Below are positions 56,226 to 64,000 of a stretch of DNA of 64,000 nt, in pieces. This DNA comes from Mimachlamys varia (lineage: Eukaryota; Mollusca; Bivalvia; Pectinida; Pectinidae), in contig OX392534.1 of NCBI GenBank assembly GCA_947623455.1, forward strand, positions 11,852,001 to 11,916,000, in the 5' to 3' direction. The position numbers and the translations under genes are program-made. The notes beneath the pieces were generated by a model, which had not been told where the DNA came from, did not search any database, and was given only the letters and a program-made list of their open reading frames with translations. How positions within the stretch are numbered: position 1 is the first letter of the stretch; every line of letters begins with the position of its first letter.

Positions 56226-59200
56226 TTTGACATAGTGTCATATTACTGTTATAAAACAATCAAATCACAGTACTGAAAACGGATGAAAGTAGCATTACCT
56301 TATAACCAACCAGCTTATAGCGTTATGTAATCTAAAGTTCTCGATGGCTTATCTGTCCGTGGCATGTTGGCTGCTGGGCCCATGGGTGTGGCGATATGCT
56401 TTTTCAAGATCATGATGAAGTTGAGCAATGCTTCCAAGGTTATAGAAGTCTATACTTTTATTTGTTTTGAAATCGATTGGATTGCTGCAGTATTATGTAA
56501 CATTGTAAATGAAAGATGTCAAGGAAATGCTCATCTTTCAAAGTTCAAAGCAATATCTTTGTTAAAAAATCCCACACGGCGTGGAGTAGTAATATTATCA
56601 TACTCTACCCTAATTGAATTACCTGAAACGTTTGTGACGTTTTCAATTAGATTGTGATTGCCCACGAACTGTGTCTGTTGATTGTTTGAAAACATCACCA
56701 TTTCTGTGCCGAGTTTATTATGTAGTGACGCACCTACAGTTCAAACAAGACAAGAAGGCTGCGATAAAATAAATTAAAGTAGGACGACGTAAAGCTTGGT
56801 TCCTTTCATCAGAACTGTCATCGTCCTGTCGCTTACGTGACGACAATGTCAAACTATCAACTACGGTTTAGGCAACAAGATACGTAGATTATCTCGAAGC
56901 TAAATTGGCGCTCTTTCGGCGATTCCCTGACAGGAAAAGCAGGTAACACGTCCGTATGCATCTTAGAACCTCTACAAAAATCGTCAACACTAGCATACAG
57001 AACCACATCGCTTATGTTTAATCAAGAGACGTTGCTGAACAGGGAGACCGAAAGTGTCTTAGTATTGCTGAGTGGCCGGATTCTTTAGGCTCTGCTGACC
57101 AGTGGTCAATAGGCAAGACTACATACGATGTCCTGGTAGTTCACCAGCTGATAGGGATACTACGTCACATGTGCAGCACTGACAGGCAGTCAATAGTGAA
57201 CATTAGATATTGCTTTGTCATCATGACACTTTCTAGAACAGGAAGTATATATATTGGACGAAACTCTTGAGGACTGTTAGACGAAGAAATACCAATTAAA
57301 CATTGAATGTCACTTTAAATAGGTTTTATTTAGGTATTCAATATTTCTGGAAAGTAAAACATTTGAAATATACATTTCAGATAATAATAATAACAAAACT
57401 CGCAAATTAGCTTTCAAAGAACTGTTCTAGGAGTACAACGATATATTGATTATCATTGTCTGATTTTAATTTATTTATCAAATTTTATTCAGTAGTATCA
57501 TTTCTGCACACATCAGGATGTAGTGCAACCCTAGGTAAGTTATGTTTTCCTACATTAACCCTGATTGGTGACTACATAACTGACTTACATAACAAACTAA
57601 AACAGATCAAGTGCACACTTACAAAAAATGTACTAAAGTACTTCACAGCCTTATCTTCTTGAAATTATGACACTGTATAAATGATGGACATTTCAATCAT
57701 AGAAACTTCAAAATATTTAATATAAAATTGAAAATAATATATTGCTTATAATTAACACAACAGGCTCCAACGGGTATAAAAAGACATTTTTATGCCTAAA
57801 CAAACGAGAGAAAAAAAAAACACCTCTTCAAAAGGAGAGGAATTAAGTAAAAGATTTGTCTTAAATGAGTATTCCCGCAAACACACAAAACAAATGTTAC
57901 TACGTTTTTATTATTTCTGTAAAGGGCTGTCATGTAAAGAAACAATTGCCTTCTTCAAATACACATTTTTCATGTAAAGGGAAACACATAAGTACATGTA
58001 GCACTGTTCGTTAATATTTTAACACTGCCCATGATGACCTTTTAACTGCCATCCAAACCTTAAAGAGTATTTACTAGGGAAGGTGATTTCACCAATTTTC
58101 GTTCTCATCCTGTTTGAAGATAAGCACAACAATAATGATTATTTAGATACTTTCATACAAAATAACTCAAATGCAAAAAAAATATAAAAAAGGCGAACTT
58201 AAATCGGGCAACTTAACCGAAAAACAGAAAGAGCTGAAACGTAGAGAAATGTCACATTTACCAGCAAAGAGCTGTGACGAGGTTACGTCTGTTTGACGCG
58301 CTACCGCAATATGGTGTTAATGCTATTCATCAAAAATAATTAAATAACCAACTGGCGTTTCAATTTGGAACAATTTGAGGAAGACAGCCAACTTACAATA
58401 GCGATTACATTAGGCTTTTTCTTGATGGTGTTAAAATACAGCAAGTCTTCTGTACTGGAAGGGAGATCCCAGAAACTAATTAGAGTTAGTGCTAAATAAT
58501 GAAAGGAAAACAAAAACGTTTTCATTTCATAAAGGAAAACATCCATGTTAATTACTTTTGTAGTCTTCTATTTCTCTAAACTTGGTTAGAATATTAAACT
58601 ATTTTTTTCGTGACCTGTCGTTTTATAAGTCCTCATTGTAAACCAAACACAAAATCGTTTATTGTGATAACGTCTGTGTTTGCGTGGCAGTACATAGTCA
58701 TTTCTAGCCCGATCGATGCTCGTAATTCTCTCCGGCGTTCAGTTTTCTCATTTTACCGAAAACCATTCACAGTAACATATATATTTGCCTATAAATCCAC
58801 GTGGCCAAATTTGCCAGGGTAGGGGCTATACACTACAATAACAGTAGACCAAGTCCCCACGGGTCCCTCGGGTCTCTCATTTATCTTCATAATTACGACA
58901 ATTCGCAATTGACTCGTATCTCCGGAGACGACTTCCGGTTATATGGGCTCTCTACCTCGGGAACAAATGTCATCCGGGCTCCTGGTGACGTATACTGTAT
59001 TACAGGGCTGACAGCCGAACTGTAAACAAAAGAGTCCAGTGTTATGTTGGATGCTTTCGATACAGTCACATACAAATTTTGATGTTTTCATTTTCCGAAT
59101 TCGTTCAAAGGTTAGAGAAATCACATAAGAGCAAGGGTTTTGGAACATTTCGTTGAATTTCGTATTGGTTAACACTTAACAAAGTTTATTTTAATTTAGG

Positions 59201-61242
59201 AGTCCGTTTAGGAAGACATATATGTAGTTTCAATTTTAAATGGCATTTCAGAGCGTAGCGAGGGTCATAGTGTAACGGTCGTTTTTGTGGCTTGATGTGT
59301 CTCGTGTTTATAAGACAGAGTTCCCTTTCCCCAGTGTCATGGACTTAAACTTAAGGAAAGTCCTTATTTTACAATTCTCCATTTGAAAGCATTAAAGACA
59401 CGAAGGGGAAATAAATGAAGTAAAGGAGTTTTCTTGATTTTGGTAAAACTTTTACATTTGTTCAGGAATTCCATTAACTTAAAGAACGTTCATGACGCCG
59501 AGGGCATGATTCTTTAAGGGTGTCTAATAGACGTATGCTGGTGTGTCTGGAAGCGAGGGGCGATTTCAACTAAATGAACACATATTTTGTCTCCCTTAAA
59601 TAGGACATTTTTTTACAGAAAATATTCGTTTAGTAGGTTTTACTCTACTTTATCTAAAAAAATGTGAATGTGGCTTTCCGACAAATAGCGGTAACTTTGC
59701 AAATAACATATGTCGAGGTAACATAGATGGATATTTCCCATTATCTTGGGAGGCATTCCATGTATTTGTTGTATCAATGATGAACAACACAGTTTATCGA
59801 AAGATGCATTTGGAATCAACAGTCAGCGAAAACTTGCGTTGTTGCCACGAGCCTTCATTGATATGCAAAATATGGCAATATGCCATAACACATCTTGGTA
59901 CTTCAAAAAGGATTATACACCACAGGCAAACAAAGTTTACACTACAAGGAAACACAGGTCCCCTGGGTACTTGGAAAAAGAATACATTTTCTCGTAAGTA
60001 TGTAATTGTTATCAATGGTAAAACAACACCATCCCTCCAATGATGTCAGACAATTTCCTTTTACAATGTTTTGTACACTCACCCTAATATACATGCTTGT
60101 GAAACAAAGTGTAAGAAAAAACAATATTCAGATTCAACCTTTGGCACTTGATCGAGCAGTGATCGACACTAACATACTGCTATCAGTTCGTACGTCCTTG
60201 TGACGAAATTTGAGACATGTAACGATTTATTGACGAGGAGATATTTTACTTTGTCAACAAGCATATGTGGACTTTGTCAACACTGAGCAAGCTCCTCGTT
60301 CTTAAAGCATGCGCTGTCAGAAAAGTTCATGCACTGGGTGTAATGTTTCGACTCCCGGTCATGTGATATGTATAAATGAATTAAAAACTGTACCACGTAT
60401 GGAATACAATGAAACAAGGTAAATTTCAAACTGTCGGCTTGTATGATATTATTCGGAATATTTCGCGAAGGTCTACATTTTTCGTCAAAAAGAAAACAAT
60501 TTCGTTTCCCGGGAGTTATTTTACTTCTGTAATGTTCGTGGTAAAATGACGTCAGTTTCTTGTCCATTGTCTAAAGTTCATTTTGATAAAACATTAGAGA
60601 GTACCTAATCAAGCACTCAGTAGGTTACGTTCATTGCCTCAATACAACCGATACAATTTTGTACCAAAGTCTGTAATCGTTCACGTTCTGATTTATTGTA
60701 TGACGTCAGTCCACCTATTTTGGTATTTTGACGCCCTCTTCCATTGGCCAAGAATACACCGACATGTTGTTGTAAACAGTATAAATTACTTAACCTTGTG
60801 ACTGTACAAAACAGGCAAGATGAGCACACATGTGATGTATAACATGAATTGCACTAATCAATATAACAGTACAGAAACAGATGATGTTTGCTTGAATTTG
60901 AGAAAGGAAAAAGATTTAGAAAATGTATTTATCTCAATCTGTGGGGAAATGATTTGTCCCTATGTAAGTAAAAATTGACACAAAGATAGCGTCTGTAAGG
61001 AGGGGACAGTTAACCCCATAGTGTGCACGGAGGCTTGTTCAACAACTCTTGCAGTCTGTAAAAGCTACGTAATGATCAAGCGTCCATTGAACGAGAGTAT
61101 AATGTACAGTTGTATTCGTTTGAGGTTAATTATATTTAATCTCAGCTATAGCTTTGATTTGCAAGCTTACGGATATTTGGCCTGATCATTTGATGCATTG
61201 ATGTTAGATAACTGTATAGATACGGCTGGTCTTCTCAGGATA
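56226..61242. other. Long intergenic stretch, no gene recognised
   Basis: About 5 kb, AT-rich. Frames of 60-97 codons (for example 56364-56657 and 60277-60567) contain no domain I recognise. 58801-59025 is locally GC-richer but shows no exon signals. No tandem repeats or element ends found by eye. Confidence 0.4.
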
Positions 61243-61287
61243 AGGGTAATGTGCGGATTTTGGACCGGACCAGATTGACGCATTGTC

Positions 61288-62121
61288 GTGTTATGCACAT
61301 GGACCTGAGAATTTGTTACAGCTAGTTTTTGACCTATAATAGGGTGATTAGAGTAATTTTACACATTTTGGGGATTAAGATCAATTTTTGATAAAAATGC
61401 CCCCTCAATGTATATAAAAGCTAAAGGGTGGAAAGCTTTCCAGATCGAAAAATCGACCCCACCTACCTTTCTTGCATCAAAAATCACATTTCTAGTTGAG
61501 GTACGAAAACAAGCTTGGTACTGTTGGAAAGATGGATAATTTTTATTTTATAAACTTCCTAAATGCAAGTCAAATGTATACTCCTTCCGCAGAGATAATC
61601 TCTATGTCCTCCAAAAACACGCAAAATTTCCTTGTCTCAAAGTTTTCGGCGGCTTTGCCGGCCACTTCGTTACATATTCATTGAGGTTGACGTCACCCGC
61701 GTGCTGGTCTTTTGCTGTCATTGGATGCCTAAATTTAGAAAAGACCGCCATACAATGACAGTGTAAATCCTCCGCGTGCAGTGACGTCAACCTCAATGAA
61801 TATGTAACGAAGTGGCCGGCAAGCTGCCAAAAACTTTGACTTGCATTTAGGAAGTTTATAAAATAAAAATTATCCATCTTTCCAACGGTACCAAGCGTGT
61901 TTTCGTACCTCAACTAGAAAAGTGATTTTTGATGCAAGAAAGGTAGGTGGGGTCGATTTCTCGATCTGGAAAGCTTTCCACCCTTTAGCTTTTATGACCA
62001 TCGAGGGGGCATTTTTATCGAAAATTGATCTTAACCCCCAAAATGTGTAAAATTACTCTAAACACTCTATTTTAGGTCCAAAACTAGCTGTAACAAATTC
62101 TCAGGTCCCTGTGGTGTTATG
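61288..62121. mobile_element. Foldback DNA element with 8-bp target-site duplication (hAT-type MITE), copy 2
   Basis: Element 61296-62113 (818 bp), flanked by the direct repeat GTGTTATG (61288-61295 and 62114-62121). The ends and arms match copy 1 at 25908-26506 (acctgagaatttgtta, cagatcgaaaaatcgacccc, ggaaagatggataatttt). The target duplications differ between copies, confirming independent insertions. The centre has been replaced by a different palindrome (61638-61838). No transposase. Confidence 0.9.
61638..61838. mobile_element. Nested palindromic segment at the centre of copy 2
   Basis: caaagttttcggcggctttg, ccggccacttcgttacatat, tcattgaggttgacgtca pair with their inverse ending at gccaaaaactttg (61838). 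The arms are about 60 bp around a non-repeated core containing ggtcttttgctgtcattgg. In copy 1 this position holds the simple apex of the hairpin. The two 60-103 codon frames across it are artefacts. Confidence 0.68.
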
Positions 62122-62480
62122 AGTAATGCGCAGATATACAACGACCGGATCAGGTGACATATTTGTCTGCAGTCCAATGCTGATATTTATTTGTGTTATG
62201 GGTAAAGTTCGGATATACAATGACCAGATCAGGCGACACCTTCCTCTGCTGTCAAATGCTGTAACTTATTTGTGTTATGGGTAAAGTTCGGATATACAAT
62301 GACCAGATCAGGCGACACCTTCCTCTGCTGTCAAATGCTGTAACTTATTTGTGTTATGGGTAAAGTTCGGATATACAATGACCAGATCAGGCGATACATA
62401 CCTCTGCTGTCCAATGCTGTAACTTATTTGTGTTATGGGTAATGTTCGGATATACAATGACCAGATCAAGCCGACGCATA

Positions 62481-64000
62481 CTATTGTCGAGTTACAATGT
62501 AAGAAAATGTATGGAAACTTTTAATACATGTACATGATATACTTATTTTCAACAATGCGTTTTAATATTAGAATATGAGAATGCCGTATTCGTCCGATTT
62601 GTTGAACGGACTGTGTTCTGCGCTGTTAGGGGTAATGTACGGATTGAGTGTCCGGATCTGGTAATATATATAGTCGTTTGGTTGTCCATTGTTTCTACGG
62701 CTGTGTTTTGGGTGAAGCGGCACAGCTATTGATCCGCTAGTTTCTCGTTGTGTGTGAGATAGCTAGCTCAGACAGGCAACTTTCTTTGTGACCAAAGTTG
62801 TACGGATCACTATCCTAGCATTATGACTCTATCATTGAACGATATTCCCCACAACGGACCAACTCTCATGTTTAAAACGTTCAGAATGAAACATTCGTAT
62901 TGATTTTCTTCAAAATTCGGTCATATACCTAGACGCTGTACCTTTTTTCTCGAACTTAGTTTAAGTGTTGGCAACAGTTACGTGTTCTGTGGCAGCAGAG
63001 ATTTATCCATCTTTGCTATCCGTACAAACACCGACGTCTTTAGTTATCAGTTTGTAATGCTCTTACAAAACACAGAAGAAAATGGATTGTCAAAGAAATG
63101 TTTTGTTCTGTAGTGTATATGATTTTATATATTGATGTTGATCGATTATTATGACGGAGCATATTCATCATGCGTGTAAAGGGCTTATTTAGAGAGTCGC
63201 ATCAATAAAAAACTACATTTTATGAAACAGGAAAGCTCATTTTGTAATTTTTGCAAGGACATGTTCGGAAATCGAAATATAGAGTCATCTAAAATTAAAA
63301 GTTTGCATTTTTAATATTTAAAAAACAAAAAGACAAAAACATAATAATAAAAAAACAACACAAAACAAAACCAAAGAAGTATTGTCTTTTCAAATTGTAA
63401 AACAGAATGATGAGACTATGCGTCATGGCTATCTGTAAATGTATATTGGTGGATAATTTTCAACTATAAACAAATATTTGTTATCTTGAAAAATTAAGTT
63501 ATCTTATTGTTTGTTTGTTTTAGTTCCTGTTTAGATACAACTGCATCATACTGTTTCCCTAACCTTAGTAAAGAGAGATTTCCTACGGTTAAATATGCAG
63601 CGTAATGTCCGGTATTCAGTACAAAAGCGACATTTATGTACATGTACATATGTTGTATATGCATGTATACATGTATGTTTTTTGAATAACAGTATACATT
63701 TGCTGAAGAAAATATCAATTAATATGTTTTATAACACATACTCATGTCTCGCTCAATGTTCTTTTGGGATGAAATAAATAGAACTGTTTCCGTTGCCTTT
63801 TTTTATTTATGGAGTTAGGTTTGCATGCGTCCGGTGCATTACGCTCAGCCCAGACAGATTGGTCATTTGAGCTGCACGTGCACTTAGGTCTCCACGTTCT
63901 AGACTTATTTAGTGTGTAGAGACATGCCGCTGTGTTGTGGAAATCTTCACGTCTGCTCCTTACTTGAAATACGAGTTCCATAGACTTACGTGATGCTGAT
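62481..64000. other. Intergenic, no gene recognised to the window end
   Basis: AT-rich, with an A-rich stretch at 63320-63380 and tacatgtacatatg-like words at 63640-63680. The minus frame at 63742-63981 has no recognised domain. Confidence 0.4.

Larger units (their letters stand above)
61243..62480. repeat. 79-bp minisatellite array interrupted by a foldback element
   Basis: Unit includes tgtgttatgggtaaagttcg, gatatacaatgaccagatca and ggcgacaccttcctctgctg. tgaccag recurs at 62221, 62300, 62379 and 62458, exactly 79 bp apart. A diverged unit lies at 61243-61295, directly left of the foldback, and the unit resumes at 62114 directly right of it, so the foldback landed inside the array. An outlying partial unit is at about 62620-62665. 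Confidence 0.88.

Noticed and set aside
61496..61913. Proteins starting MRYEN(K/T)LGTVGKMDNFYF on both strands
   Set aside because: The same peptide arises from both arms of a palindrome (also at 26105-26311); this is mirror symmetry of a foldback element, not coding.

Overview
This is a stretch of eukaryotic nuclear DNA. It is AT-rich and gene-poor, and packed with tandem repeats, foldback DNA elements and decayed retroelement fragments. The one gene I can recognise has GT-AG splice signals, a phase-2 intron and a poly(A) signal. It encodes a galactose-3-O-sulfotransferase-type Golgi enzyme, a family found in animals. Together with the frequent acatgtaca-type words, the repeat composition and hammerhead-bearing repeats, this suggests a marine invertebrate, most likely a mollusc (probably a bivalve). 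The phylum is inference; I ran no search.

Layout. 1-970: 23-bp minisatellite. 3010-3826: 50-bp satellite. 7290-7630: 20-bp minisatellite. Scattered from 3.9 to 56 kb: at least 15 pieces, in both orientations, of one reverse-transcriptase retroelement, mostly 5'-truncated and sharing the same 3' end. 13.9-14.3 kb, 21.3 kb, 24.5-24.7 kb and 54.3-54.5 kb: four copies of a short repeat that carries a type I hammerhead ribozyme, three with the full catalytic core. 20549-24118: the sulfotransferase gene. Its short first coding exon (20549-20598) can be joined in frame to a large terminal exon (22894-24118), giving about 424 residues. 25.5-25.7 kb: tRNA-derived SINE. 25908-26506 and 61296-62113: two long foldback elements of one family, each flanked by a perfect but different 8-bp target-site duplication (hAT type); the second holds a nested palindrome and sits inside a 79-bp tandem array. 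27.7-28.0 and 42.2-42.6 kb: a second foldback family built from TTTCG-rich arms. 32336-33911: a nonautonomous hAT-like element with CAGGGGCGTAGC ends and a retroelement fragment inside it. 49.5, 51.9 and 62.1 kb: further minisatellites.

How things fit together. The only functional unit I can defend is the sulfotransferase gene. It should make a type II Golgi membrane enzyme that transfers sulfate from PAPS to galactose residues of glycans or glycolipids. The rest reads as a mobile-element landscape in which relative insertion order can be seen: retroelement pieces inside a DNA transposon, a DNA insertion splitting a retroelement, and a foldback inside a satellite. The most interesting signal is the hammerhead family, because its short self-complementary stem III and one 356-bp tandem arrangement resemble retrozyme or Penelope-associated hammerheads. 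Stretches not listed as features or gaps held nothing I could recognise.
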